Source of the DNA: F1-120-MAGs118 sp013360535
GTDB lineage: Bacteria; Planctomycetota; UBA1135; GCA-002686595
Length of the DNA stretch: 64,000 nucleotides
Direction of reading: 5' to 3'
Assembly (NCBI GenBank): GCA_026647215.1
Contig: JAPKHC010000002.1
Coordinates: 124,001 to 188,000 of the forward strand
The notes beneath the pieces were generated by a model that was given only the letters and a program-made list of their open reading frames with translations, made no database searches and was not told the origin of the DNA. The position numbers and the translations under genes were made by a program. Of the stretch, positions 24,601 through 32,602 are shown piece after piece. The first letter of the stretch is position 1; the number at the start of each line of letters is the position of its first letter.

Positions 24601-24837
24601 GTGAACGAATCGAACCTGCTCGAGTCGCCTTGGGGACAGGGGCGCGTGCTCGCGACCGACACGCACTTCACGTTCAGCGCCAGTGGTTCGGAGAGCATCA
24701 CGTTCGCGGTGCAGCGCACGGGCGAGTGGAGCTACATGGCGTTCGAAGCGCCTTCCGCCCGCGCGTCGCACGGACGGCTGTGGCTTTCCGATGGCGCCGG
24801 CTTGCGCGTGTACGCGCTCGAACGTTCGACTCGCTGA
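21667..24837 (+). CDS. Large DUF4388 protein with central membrane helix and C-terminal PQQ-type repeats
   Basis: A 1,056-residue protein of unknown function. The N-terminus (FQGDVAGLGLGELLQGLARGGREGVLNL) is a DUF4388 (PATAN-like) domain, often found in bacterial signalling proteins. Residues about 85-440 are helical and TPR-like (RAVAALRQLLQEMPTQREAR). One transmembrane helix (LIGLAAGLVVSVAAVVHV, about 462-480) follows a basic stretch, so the N-terminal 460 residues should be cytoplasmic. The remainder is exported: a coiled-coil region (about 600-690), a PEGA-like segment (PSGAYVRFSDGSTRTTPFVL), then PQQ-type propeller strands (VARIDSQGKEAW, GNVWIVDASNGRV, from about 840). It could link a periplasmic sensor to a cytoplasmic partner; this is inference. 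Confidence 0.8.
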   Translation: MTFQGDVAGLGLGELLQGLARGGREGVLNLIGGGITARIGVLDGQLTLLPEEGEDPEIWRRRCERAWANDLDERIDSLRMREIAQASRLETMFQLLDCHGVHFRFEPGSVDQLIDAAPKKDGATNGLENRLETGVVIEVRSPILCPPVSVEYILLEHARLSDELGSYPDAAKISGHFVPRITLDTCPQRAFERLWKECDGSSSVAEISDRLGWPMRQARVSLCGLHSLGALRLADAPEMLALAQHEFDESRSARAASRLSGWCVLAAPGPAAPDEARFLLELWAANLLQPALEQMTPRAARTLLAKIDGAERDNAAACARWSHLRQIHRTDFLVELFSLHRQQASPNEADWPAINDLLRVARRLQDKGHPWLSGILLRTAAARSTTPVPVRLEIGQRMLAVGLQAEGASWIIDASRSFVAQGAPERAVAALRQLLQEMPTQREARALLGNAYGRTASGRRVRRNTLIGLAAGLVVSVAAVVHVRTDQAYQEKLAAVREELGDPQRALSAIDMHFGDGGGDEIAGLRAQLLERLRDRQIQAQQDWIADFLECNLECTGGDPVLGLRNALALPPPPAAPAVEGVTPPKLQTLLDNLAARLEDMLLAAGQSTDLVEQSHAEQRLERLIEDLLAVTTAVSDRVEISNFRGRLESLELTLRERAEIRATEREKELRSRDMERLDALYAAGTAHAAAGDLARAVDCFEQFAKAPGADAVLPLFRAEIDGVRAHHRAYVEARELAAAGRHAEALAALAVACPRPSEHLLPCRIDSVPSGAYVRFSDGSTRTTPFVLEAAPGVRVRAKLEATGCASAELAFDDPCDRVVLLSREPDALWPTQSKVEAPPISVHDDHVVCDRAGRVARIDSQGKEAWSATLPGLMGVRHAPVFLPRRPGHLFIAAEDGNVWIVDASNGRVEGPWSTGSQPLGGPVPTQDGAKLRTVDGRVFTWSTRVAAETEEPFEGPEPELASTRHDAGLAIRRRSVNESNLLESPWGQGRVLATDTHFTFSASGSESITFAVQRTGEWSYMAFEAPSARASHGRLWLSDGAGLRVYALERSTR

Positions 24838-24923
24838 GCCGGGTCGGGCTCGAAGCGCTCCCGATCCGTCGCGGCGGCCGCGCGCCTCGCCGGTGACGAG
24901 GCCTCCGGGCTAGAATCCGCCGG

Positions 24924-25304
24924 ATGCTCCCCGAGAACGGCGTCCACAACCCGCAGGTGATCGATCTCGCCGCCCGCAATCCCGACGGCACGCTGCGCCT
25001 CGTGATGCAGGAGCACCGGCCGTGGGACGGCAGCGACCAGCGACTGGGCGAGCTGCAGGACAAGGTCAACGCCTACTTGTGCTTCGCGCTCGATGGGCAG
25101 CTGGAGCGCGAGTATCCCGGCGCGAGCGCGCAGGGGCTCGTGCTCGAGCTCGAGTGCGTCGAGGTGCCCGACGAGATGGTGCGCGCGCTGCTGCGGCCGC
25201 TGCGCGAGGCGCTCAGGCCCCTCGGCGTGACGTTCGAAGTGCGCTTGCGTGGCGCGTCGGAGCCGTGGCGCGACCCCGACGACGCCCCGCCGCTCACGGA
25301 GTGA
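24924..25304 (+). CDS. Small protein resembling the DUF6572 family
   Basis: A 126-residue soluble protein. The phrases NPQVIDLAARNPDGTLRLVM, WDGSDQRLGELQDKVNAYL and DGQLEREYPGASAQGL match what I recall of DUF6572, proteins of unknown function that often have the form N-x-x-V-I-D-L ... L-Q-x-K-x-N-x-Y-L. No catalytic motif is evident and there is no export signal. It converges on asnS with an 11-base overlap. Family assignment rests on memory of the consensus, so it should be treated as probable. Confidence 0.7.
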   Translation: MLPENGVHNPQVIDLAARNPDGTLRLVMQEHRPWDGSDQRLGELQDKVNAYLCFALDGQLEREYPGASAQGLVLELECVEVPDEMVRALLRPLREALRPLGVTFEVRLRGASEPWRDPDDAPPLTE

Positions 25305-26604
25305 GGCGGTAGATCGTGCGCGGGAACGGGATCGCCTCGCGCACGTGCTCGATGCCGCAGATCCACGCCACGGTGCGCTCGAGGCCGAGCCCGAAGCCAC
25401 CGTGCGGCACCGAGCCGAAGCGGCGCAGGTCGAGGTACCACTGGAAGGCTTCCTGCGGGAGCTTCTCGTGCTCGATGCGGTCGAGCAGGAGCTGCAGCTC
25501 GTCCTCGCGCTGGCTGCCGCCGATGATCTCCCCCACACCTTCGGACCCGAGCACGTCGACCGACAGGCACTTGGTCGGATCGTCGGGGTCGCGCTTCATG
25601 TAGAAGGCCTTGATGGCCGCCGGATAGCGGTGGACCATCACCGGGCGATCGAACAGGTTCGAGATGATCGTCTCGTGCGGCGCACCGAAGTCCTCGCCGG
25701 GCTGGAAGGCAAGGTCGGTGCCCTTGATCTCCGGGCTGTCGAGCAGGATGCGCGAGGCTTCCTCGTACGTCAGGCGCGGGAACGGCGGCACGATCTTCTC
25801 GAGCTTCGCCACGTCGCGCTCGAGCACCGCGAGTTCCGCGCGGCGCGTCTTCAGCACGTGCGCGACGACGTAGCTCAGCATGTCCTCGGCGAGCGACATC
25901 ACGTCGTCGAGCGTCGCGTAGGCCATCTCCGGCTCGATCATCCAGAACTCCGTCAGGTGACGGCGCGTCTTGGACTTCTCGGCGCGGAACGTGGGCCCGA
26001 ATGTGTAGACCTTGCCGAGCGCCATCGCGGCCGCCTCGGCGTACAGCTGCCCCGACTGCGTCAGGTAGGCCATCTGCTCGAAGTACGGCACCTCGAACAA
26101 GGTCGACGTCCCCTCGCACGCGTTGGGCGTGAAGATCGGCGCGTCCATGCAGGTGAAGCCGCGCTCGTCGAAGAAGTTGCGGATGCCCATGATCACCGCG
26201 TGGCGGATGCGCATCACGGCCCACGGGCGCTTGGAGCGCAGCCACAGGTGGCGGTGCTCCATCAGGTACTCGATGCCGTGCTCCTTCGGCGTGATCGGAT
26301 AGCCCTGCACGGCCTGCAGCACGCGTCCGGACTGCACGTCGATCTCGAAGCCGCCCGGAGCGCGCGGCTCGGCCTTGACGAGGCCCGTCAGCGTGATGCT
26401 CGACTCCTGCCCCGCGCCCGCGACCTGGTTGAAGAAGTCCTCGCCGACGTTCCCGCGGAACACGACGCACTGCACGATGCCCGAGCCATCGCGCAGGAGC
26501 ACGAAGTGCAGCTTGCCCTTCGACGTGCGGTCGTACACCCAGCCTTGCAGGGTGACGACCTGTCCAACGTGCTGGGAGAGTTTTTCGATCGTGGTGACGG
26601 TCAT
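25294..26604 (-). CDS. asnS: Asparagine-tRNA ligase
   Basis: A 436-residue class II aminoacyl-tRNA synthetase of the AspRS/AsnRS group. The N-terminal OB-fold anticodon-binding domain (VVTLQGWVYDRTSKGKLHF) is followed by the catalytic domain with class II motif 2 (FRAEKSKTRRHLTEFWMIEPE) and motif 3 (GGFGLGLERTVAWICG), ending in IPFPRTIYRLTP as AsnRS proteins do. Length fits AsnRS, not the longer bacterial AspRS. It charges tRNA-Asn directly. ATG at 26604. The next gene upstream in the same direction is a membrane coiled-coil protein, 74 bases away. Confidence 0.95.
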   Translation of the reverse strand: MTVTTIEKLSQHVGQVVTLQGWVYDRTSKGKLHFVLLRDGSGIVQCVVFRGNVGEDFFNQVAGAGQESSITLTGLVKAEPRAPGGFEIDVQSGRVLQAVQGYPITPKEHGIEYLMEHRHLWLRSKRPWAVMRIRHAVIMGIRNFFDERGFTCMDAPIFTPNACEGTSTLFEVPYFEQMAYLTQSGQLYAEAAAMALGKVYTFGPTFRAEKSKTRRHLTEFWMIEPEMAYATLDDVMSLAEDMLSYVVAHVLKTRRAELAVLERDVAKLEKIVPPFPRLTYEEASRILLDSPEIKGTDLAFQPGEDFGAPHETIISNLFDRPVMVHRYPAAIKAFYMKRDPDDPTKCLSVDVLGSEGVGEIIGGSQREDELQLLLDRIEHEKLPQEAFQWYLDLRRFGSVPHGGFGLGLERTVAWICGIEHVREAIPFPRTIYRLTP

Positions 26605-26678
26605 CGGGGGTCTCTGCGGGTCGTGCGCGCCCGACCGGGCGCGCAATGGGAATTCGAAGCTGCGGCGCGCGCTCGGCT

Positions 26679-27251
26679 TCAGGGGAACATCGAGTAGGCC
26701 GGCTGGACCTCGACGTCGATCAGGACGCCATCGCGCACGAGCACGCGGCCCTTGCACAGCACGCCGTTGCGGCGCGCCTCGATCGGCACCTCGTGGACGG
26801 CGCCGCTCTCGGCGAGCTTCGCGAGCTCCTCGAGCGACGGGACGACCTGCACACGCTCGAAGCCCTGCGCGAGCAGGCGCTGCACGATGCGCTCGGACAG
26901 GCCGATCGCGCTCGCCGAAGGCACCGGACTCGCCGGAGCCGAGGTCGATAGCTGGGACGAGCGCAGGAGCAGGTCCTCGAGCCGGCGCTGGCCGTCGCGC
27001 AGCTCGATCAGCACGTGCTCGAGCCGCCGCAGGTCGAGGTCCTCGCGCTCCTTCGCCACGCGGGCGAGGGTGGCGCGGATGTCGTCGAGCACCGCCAGCC
27101 GTTCGCCGAGCTTCGCGAGCCCGCGCAGCTCGCGCAGCAGCATCCACACGCCGACGCCCGTCGCCGCGGCGGCCAGCGCACAGAGCGCGACGAGCCAGGG
27201 CAGCGAGATGGCGACCCACTCGGGCAGGGCTTGGGCGGGTGCGGAGCTCAT
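26679..27251 (-). CDS. Membrane-anchored coiled-coil protein of unknown function
   Basis: A 190-residue protein. One N-terminal transmembrane helix (WVAISLPWLVALCALAAAATGVGV-like segment, about 12-35) is followed by a coiled coil (LAKLGERLAVLDDIRATLAR and on, to about residue 95), a Ser/Pro/Ala link, and a C-terminal domain of about 75 residues (IVQRLLAQGFERVQVV ... GVLCKGRVLVRDGVLIDVEVQP). The C-terminal part repeats strand-turn-strand patterns but matches no family I know. Starts divergently from the NhaC-type gene 103 bases away. Confidence 0.7.
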   Translation of the reverse strand: MSSAPAQALPEWVAISLPWLVALCALAAAATGVGVWMLLRELRGLAKLGERLAVLDDIRATLARVAKEREDLDLRRLEHVLIELRDGQRRLEDLLLRSSQLSTSAPASPVPSASAIGLSERIVQRLLAQGFERVQVVPSLEELAKLAESGAVHEVPIEARRNGVLCKGRVLVRDGVLIDVEVQPAYSMFP

Positions 27252-27354
27252 GGGCGAGCGAGCAGGATACGCCGCGCGCGCCGACGCTCCAAGCCGTGCA
27301 ACGCGCGCCCTGTGCGCTTCAAAGGCCCCGCTCCCCCTTCTATCCTTCGGCCCC

Positions 27355-29472
27355 ATGCGCACCCTCGCCCTCGCCGTCCTGTCCACGCTGCTGCTCGCGG
27401 CCGTGTGGCTGCTGCCCGAAGCGGACGTGGCGCGTCTCGCGGCCCTCGAAGCGCACACGGTGCTCGAGCAGAAAGTGGGGCTGCCGCCGGAGGAGGGCGC
27501 GCCGGACGAGCGCCGGAAGCTCTCCGACGTGATCCTCGACGGCAAGGCGATGATCGAGAACGACGGCCAGCGCGCGCGGCTGTCGCTCTTCGGCGTCCGC
27601 TTCGACACGAATGTGCCGACCGAGGACCTGACCGTGCACGAGCTCGCGCGCCGCAGCCTCGTCCGCGGCCTGCGCGACGCCGCGGCGAAGCGTGGCCTGT
27701 CGCTCGACATCGAGGGCGAGTTCGCGCCGACGACCTACGGGCAGCGCTTTGGCGCCACGTTCCTCGTCTCGCACAACTCCGACACGGGCTCGATCGGCAT
27801 CAACTACACGCAACCCGACTCGGAGCCCGCCAGCGCGCGTCTCGACGGCTGGCAGTCGCCGGCGCGTTCGTCGCTCTTCCCGCCGCTGGTCGCGATCCTG
27901 CTCGCGATCCTGTTCCGCAAGCCGATCGTCGCGCTCTTCTCGGGCGTCGCGGTCGCGATGGTGTTGCTGCGCCTGCGGCAAGGCTCCGGGATCGGCGGTG
28001 CGCTCGCGCTCAGCCTGCCGGACGTCGCCACGCGCAGCTTCTGGCCGCAGCTCGCCGACACGGACAAGCTGCTGATCATCGGCTTCGTGGTCGCGATGCT
28101 GTCGATGGTCGGCGTGATGACCCGCTCCGGCGGCATCCGAGGCCTCGTCGACCTCGTGGCGAGGCTCGCCAAGAGCGCGCGCTCGACGCAGATCGCGACC
28201 TGGCTGATGGGCCTCGCCGTCTTCTTCGACGACTACGCCAACTGCATCCTCGTCGGCACGACCATGCGGCCGCTCGCCGACCGTTACCGCATCTCGCGCG
28301 AGAAGCTCTCGTACCTCGTCGACTCGACCGCGGCGCCGATCGCCGGCATCTCGCTGTTCTCGACCTGGATCGCCTACGAGGTCTCGACCTTCGCGCCGCA
28401 GCTGCCCTCGGCCGGCCTCGACGCCAACGCGGGCTATGCGGTGTTCCTCGAGACGCTGCCCTACCGCTTCTACTGCATCTTCACGCTGTTTTTTGGTGCC
28501 CTGATCGTGTTCTCCGGCCGCGACTTCGGGCCGATGCTCAAGGCCGAGCGCCGCGCGCGCACGACCGGCCAGCTCGTGCGCCCCGGCGGGCAGCCGCTGG
28601 TCGGCGAGGATGCCACCGCGCTCGAGCCCGCGCCCGGCCTCGTGCCGCGTGCGCACCGCGCGATCCTGCCGGTGCTCACCTTCGTGTTCGTCACGCTGTT
28701 CGAGATCTTCCGCGTCGGCTCGGGTGAGCATCCGGGCCTGTGGAGCGACGCGAGCCTCGACTTCGTGCGCAAGGTGACCACCGTGCTCGCCGACGGCGAG
28801 AGCTCGCGCGCGATCCTGATCGGTGCGACCACGGGCCTCGTGCTCGCGTGCCTCCTCGCGACGCTCGCCGGCGCCGCGCGCCACATCCCCGGCGCGATGT
28901 ACACGACGCTCAAGAACATGGGCGTCGCGATCGCGATCCTGTACCTCGCGTGGATGATCGGCTCGTCCTGCAGCGAGCTCGGCACGGCGAACTACCTGAC
29001 CGAGCTGCTCGGCGATCGCCTCGCGCCGCCGCTCCTGCCCACACTGCTGTTCCTGCTGTCCGCTGGCATCGCGTTCTCGACCGGCACGTCCTGGGGCACG
29101 ATGAGCATCCTGCTGCCGCTCGTGGTCGGCCTGTCGTTCTCGCTCGGCGAGCGCGACGCGAACATCGGAGGCCACCTCCTGATGTTGCTCTCGATCGGCG
29201 CCGTGCTCGAAGGCTCGATCTTCGGCGACCACTGCTCGCCCATCAGCGACACGACGATCCTGTCGTCGACGGCCTCCGCCTCGGACCACATCGACCACAC
29301 GCGCACGCAGATGGTGTACGCGCTGGTGACGATGGCGGTCGCGCTGTGCCTGGGCTACTTCCCCTGCGCGTTCATGGGCTGGCCGGCCTGGGCGGCGATC
29401 GCCGCGGGCTGCGGGGCGCTGCTCATGATCGTCTTCGTGTTCGGTCGAAAGAGCGAAACCCCGGTCGTCTGA
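27355..29472 (+). CDS. NhaC-family Na+/H+ antiporter-like transporter with extra N-terminal periplasmic domain
   Basis: A 705-residue membrane protein. A first hydrophobic helix (MRTLALAVLSTLLLAAVWLLP) is followed by about 150 soluble residues, then the transport domain from about residue 180. Family features: LMGLAVFFDDYANCILVGTTMRPL, LSYLVDSTAAPIAGISLFSTW, FSTGTSWGTMSILLPL and EGSIFGDHCSPISDTTILSS, which are hallmarks of NhaC-type transporters (sodium/proton or sodium/malate-lactate exchange). ATG at 27355 is preferred because it starts the first helix. The lumenal N-terminal domain is longer than in classic NhaC and its role is unknown. The UPF0104-type gene follows 15 bases later and is probably co-transcribed. 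Confidence 0.85.
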   Translation: MRTLALAVLSTLLLAAVWLLPEADVARLAALEAHTVLEQKVGLPPEEGAPDERRKLSDVILDGKAMIENDGQRARLSLFGVRFDTNVPTEDLTVHELARRSLVRGLRDAAAKRGLSLDIEGEFAPTTYGQRFGATFLVSHNSDTGSIGINYTQPDSEPASARLDGWQSPARSSLFPPLVAILLAILFRKPIVALFSGVAVAMVLLRLRQGSGIGGALALSLPDVATRSFWPQLADTDKLLIIGFVVAMLSMVGVMTRSGGIRGLVDLVARLAKSARSTQIATWLMGLAVFFDDYANCILVGTTMRPLADRYRISREKLSYLVDSTAAPIAGISLFSTWIAYEVSTFAPQLPSAGLDANAGYAVFLETLPYRFYCIFTLFFGALIVFSGRDFGPMLKAERRARTTGQLVRPGGQPLVGEDATALEPAPGLVPRAHRAILPVLTFVFVTLFEIFRVGSGEHPGLWSDASLDFVRKVTTVLADGESSRAILIGATTGLVLACLLATLAGAARHIPGAMYTTLKNMGVAIAILYLAWMIGSSCSELGTANYLTELLGDRLAPPLLPTLLFLLSAGIAFSTGTSWGTMSILLPLVVGLSFSLGERDANIGGHLLMLLSIGAVLEGSIFGDHCSPISDTTILSSTASASDHIDHTRTQMVYALVTMAVALCLGYFPCAFMGWPAWAAIAAGCGALLMIVFVFGRKSETPVV

Positions 29473-29487
29473 CCGAAGTTTTTTCCC

Positions 29488-30534
29488 GTGGCCCTCCCCC
29501 ACAAGCTCGGCCGGCGCCTGCTGCTCGGCCTGCTCGCCGGTGTCGCCGTCTACGCCGGCATCGCGATCTGGGCCGATGGCCGCAAGGTCGCCGAGACGCT
29601 GCTCGCGCTGCCCTTGTGGGTGCTGCCCGCGGCTTGCGCGCTGTCGTTCCTCAACTACGTCATCCGTTTCGTCAAGTGGCAGCGCTACTGCAAGCTGCTC
29701 GACATCCAGCTCGAGACCGGCACGTCGTTCCTGATCTACCTGAGCGGCATGACGCTCTCGGTGACGCCCGGCAAGATGGGCGAGGTCTTCAAGAGCTGGC
29801 TCGTGCGGCAGGTGACCGGCAAGCGCATCCACCACTCGGCGCCGATCGTCGTGGCCGAGCGCTTCACCGACCTGCTCGGCTACCTGATCCTCGTCGCGAT
29901 CGGCGGGCTCAACACCGCACCCGAATACGCGTGGGTGTTCTGGAGCATGCTCGCCGTGTGTGGCGTCGCGCTGGCGCTGGTCGGCTCGAGCGGCTTCGCG
30001 CGCTTCATGGTCGCGGCCGTCGGTCGCGCACCCGTCGTGAGTCGGCTCGCGCCGCGAGTCGAAGGCGCCTTCCAGAGCACGCGCATCCTGCTCGCGCCAC
30101 GCGAGATCCTGATGCCGACGGTCGTGAGCGTGCTCGGCTGGGCCTGCGAATGCACGGGATTCTGGCTGATCGCGAATCAGGTGGTGCCCGACAGCGTGCC
30201 GTACCTGTATGCGGTGTTCGCGTTCGCGTTCAGCGCCGTCGCGGGCGCGGTCGCGATCATCGCGCCGGGTGGGTTGCTCATCACCGAGGGCCTGCTCGGT
30301 TCGCTGCTGCGTCCCAAGTACCAGCCCTACGCGGAGACGGTGCTCGGACTCGTCGGCGACGCGGCCCGAGAGGCCGCGCGAGGCAAGGCGGCCGCCGCGA
30401 CGATCCTCGCGCGCCTGTGCACGCTGTGGTTCGCGGTGGGCGTCGGATTCGTCGCGACCGCGCTGTTCTCCAGGCGCTACGGTCAGGTGCAGGAAGCGCC
30501 GGACGAACCCGCGTCAGGCGCGTCGGGCCCCTAG
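29488..30534 (+). CDS. UPF0104/lysylphosphatidylglycerol synthetase TM-type membrane protein
   Basis: A 348-residue integral membrane protein with about eight helices, matching the flippase/synthase transmembrane region found in MprF-type proteins and in many stand-alone UPF0104 members. Visible family features are FLNYVIRFVKWQRYCKLL, LSVTPGKMGEVFKSWLVR, VAERFTDLLGYL and IIAPGGLLITEGLLGSLL. There is no C-terminal aminoacyl-transferase domain, so lipid aminoacylation is not implied; glycolipid or polyprenyl-lipid handling is more likely. Start is GTG at 29488. It overlaps the convergent BatA-like gene by 21 bases. Confidence 0.82.
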   Translation: MALPHKLGRRLLLGLLAGVAVYAGIAIWADGRKVAETLLALPLWVLPAACALSFLNYVIRFVKWQRYCKLLDIQLETGTSFLIYLSGMTLSVTPGKMGEVFKSWLVRQVTGKRIHHSAPIVVAERFTDLLGYLILVAIGGLNTAPEYAWVFWSMLAVCGVALALVGSSGFARFMVAAVGRAPVVSRLAPRVEGAFQSTRILLAPREILMPTVVSVLGWACECTGFWLIANQVVPDSVPYLYAVFAFAFSAVAGAVAIIAPGGLLITEGLLGSLLRPKYQPYAETVLGLVGDAAREAARGKAAAATILARLCTLWFAVGVGFVATALFSRRYGQVQEAPDEPASGASGP

Positions 30535-31713
30535 CGCCACTAGCGCGAGCACTGCCGCGAGCGCCGCGAGCCACGCACGCTCGTGCGGAAAGCGCTGAGG
30601 CTCCGCCGGACGCTTCGTCGGCTTCCAGCGCAGCTCCCCCGCCGCCGCGCGCTCGCTCTCCGCACAACCTTCGACGAGCGTCCAAGCGTCGAATTCCCGC
30701 GCCCACGCCAGCGCGAACGCCGCGTCGTCCCCCTCGATCGGCCCGAGGCTCTCGAAGCCGACACGCACATGCCCCATCGTGGCACGCGCGACGCACACGT
30801 CCCCCAGATCGACGAGGCGCCGCTGCGGCACGCCTTCGAACGCCGCGACAGCGCGAGCGCGTGTCGCCGCCCGGAACCCGGGGCCGAACACGTCGCCTTC
30901 GAGCAGCTCGCCTTGCGTCTCGAGCTGGAGCGTGAGCCGTGCTCGTGCGCTCGCCTCCCGGACGTCGTACCTGCGCGCCTTGGCCCAGGCTTCCAGCGCC
31001 GTTCCGAGCGGGCCACCGCGCAACTTCGGGTCGAGCACCACCTCGCCAACCTCGGTCGCGACGACGTCCTCTCTCACCACGTCGCGGCCATCGAACACCC
31101 AACGCCCGGTCGCGTCGCTCGCGACGAGTCCCGGAACCGCGGGGCCACCACTGGCGACGAAGCCGGCGGCGACCGGAGCAAGTCGCGCGCTCGCGTCAGT
31201 GACCCACAGCGTGCCTTCCGCGTCGAACGTGCTCCACTCCGGCTCGCTCCAAGCGCCGACCGGTGCTCCCCGCCAGACTTCAGGGAACTCTCCTTCGACG
31301 CTCGCGCAACGTTCGCGCCCGCTGGCCGCGATCCACTCGCCTTCGAGCGGCCCCAGTTGCTTCGTGAGCTCCTCCAGCGCCCGCTCGAGGCGCGATTTCC
31401 CGCCCGAATCGAGGTACATGGACGGCGAACGGTCGACGACGAAGCGCCACGGCACAGCTGCGCTGCCTGCGCCGAGCCGGGGACCGGAGAGCGCGAGGAC
31501 GGCAGCCACCAGCGCCGCGACGAGCAACCACAGCGCGAGCGGCGGCCGCGTGCGGCGCTCGGACGGCGAACGCGCCCGCGAGGCGACGCCGCGCCACAGC
31601 TCGAGCGTCCCGGTCGGCTCTTCGGGCGCACGCGGGCGGCGCGCGGCGAGCCACGCGACGACCAACGGCAGCGCGAGCAGCCCGAGCGCGAGCGGAGTCT
31701 CGAACGCGATCAC
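30514..31713 (-). CDS. BatA-like membrane protein with VWA-type domain
   Basis: A 399-residue protein. The N-terminal FETPLALGLLALPLVVAWLAARR helix and a second helix (PLALWLLVAALVAAVLALSGP) match the BatA N-terminal region found beside DUF58 proteins. A VWA-like domain follows, with FVVDRSPSMYLDS providing a D-x-S-x-S metal-site motif. A last helix (AWLAALAAVLALVALG) ends the protein. Start is GTG at 31713, overlapping the DUF58 stop (GTGA). In other bacteria the MoxR-DUF58-BatA set acts in stress tolerance or assembly of envelope or enzyme complexes. The MoxR ATPase usually found with it is missing here. Confidence 0.75.
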   Translation of the reverse strand: MIAFETPLALGLLALPLVVAWLAARRPRAPEEPTGTLELWRGVASRARSPSERRTRPPLALWLLVAALVAAVLALSGPRLGAGSAAVPWRFVVDRSPSMYLDSGGKSRLERALEELTKQLGPLEGEWIAASGRERCASVEGEFPEVWRGAPVGAWSEPEWSTFDAEGTLWVTDASARLAPVAAGFVASGGPAVPGLVASDATGRWVFDGRDVVREDVVATEVGEVVLDPKLRGGPLGTALEAWAKARRYDVREASARARLTLQLETQGELLEGDVFGPGFRAATRARAVAAFEGVPQRRLVDLGDVCVARATMGHVRVGFESLGPIEGDDAAFALAWAREFDAWTLVEGCAESERAAAGELRWKPTKRPAEPQRFPHERAWLAALAAVLALVALGARRA

Positions 31714-32594
31714 TCGAAGAGGCTCCCCGCCACCCGCTCGAACGCGTCGGCGCTCGACGCGACCTGCGCCAGCTGTCCGCGCCGCGCGAAGGCCTCGTGC
31801 CAGGCCGCGAGCTTCGCTTCCAGCGAGCGGCCGTAGGCGTCGACGGTCGCCGCGTCGAGCCGGGCCTCGACCCGGGCGCCGGTCTCGGGATCGAGCCACT
31901 CGACGCCTTCGGCGAGCTCCGGCGCGAGCTCGTGCGGAGCGAGAATGCGCAGGCTCGCGACACGCTTGCCCGGGCGCACCAGCGAGAGCACTTGCGCAGG
32001 CTCGAGGTCGAGCAGGTCGCCGATCACGATCACGCGGCGCGCGCGCGCGAGCCGCGGACTGGCGAGCAGCTCGCGCAGCGGCCGGCGTCCCTGAGCGACG
32101 ACCTTCTGGGTGAGCTCGACCCAGGCCGCGAAGTCCGCGCGCGAGCGCAACGGACGCGTCTGGACGGTGCTCCCCGTGCCGTGCAGGACCAGTTCACTCG
32201 CGATCCCCAAGTTCAACGCGACGAAGCCGAGCGCGAGCGCGACTTCCGCCGCGCGCTGGAGCTTCGGCGGATGGCCCAGCCCCATCGAGCCACTCGTGTC
32301 GAGCACGAGCGCCCACTGCTCGCCAAGCTCCGCCCTGCGCACACGCACGAACGGTTGCTCGGTGCGTGCGTACAGCTCCCAGTCGAGATCGCGCAGGTCC
32401 TCGCCCGCGCGGTACGGCCGATGGCCCTCGAACTCGACGCCGCGCCCGGTGCCGCGCCGCAGCCCCAGATCCTCGCGCGCCCGCCGGCCACGCGTGCGGG
32501 CGGCGAGCTGCTCGACCCGCGCGAGGAACTCCGGCCCGAGCACGACCCGGCGCGCATCGACGCCCCGCCCGCGCTCGAGATCCCTCGCGGCCAT
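31710..32594 (-). CDS. DUF58 family protein with MIDAS-type VWA fold
   Basis: A 294-residue soluble protein. The family core is clear: GVEFEGHRPYRAGEDLRDLDW (the conserved Y-x-x-G-D-D-x-R-x-I-D-W-like motif), ARTEQPFVRVRRAELGEQ and VLDTSGSMGLG, where D-T-S-G-S is an intact metal-ion-dependent adhesion site. It normally works with a MoxR AAA+ ATPase and a BatA-like membrane protein; the latter is the overlapping downstream gene. ATG at 32594 lies eight bases after the dihydroorotase stop, implying one transcript. Confidence 0.88.
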   Translation of the reverse strand: MAARDLERGRGVDARRVVLGPEFLARVEQLAARTRGRRAREDLGLRRGTGRGVEFEGHRPYRAGEDLRDLDWELYARTEQPFVRVRRAELGEQWALVLDTSGSMGLGHPPKLQRAAEVALALGFVALNLGIASELVLHGTGSTVQTRPLRSRADFAAWVELTQKVVAQGRRPLRELLASPRLARARRVIVIGDLLDLEPAQVLSLVRPGKRVASLRILAPHELAPELAEGVEWLDPETGARVEARLDAATVDAYGRSLEAKLAAWHEAFARRGQLAQVASSADAFERVAGSLFE

Positions 32595-32602
32595 CGAAGG
32601 GC

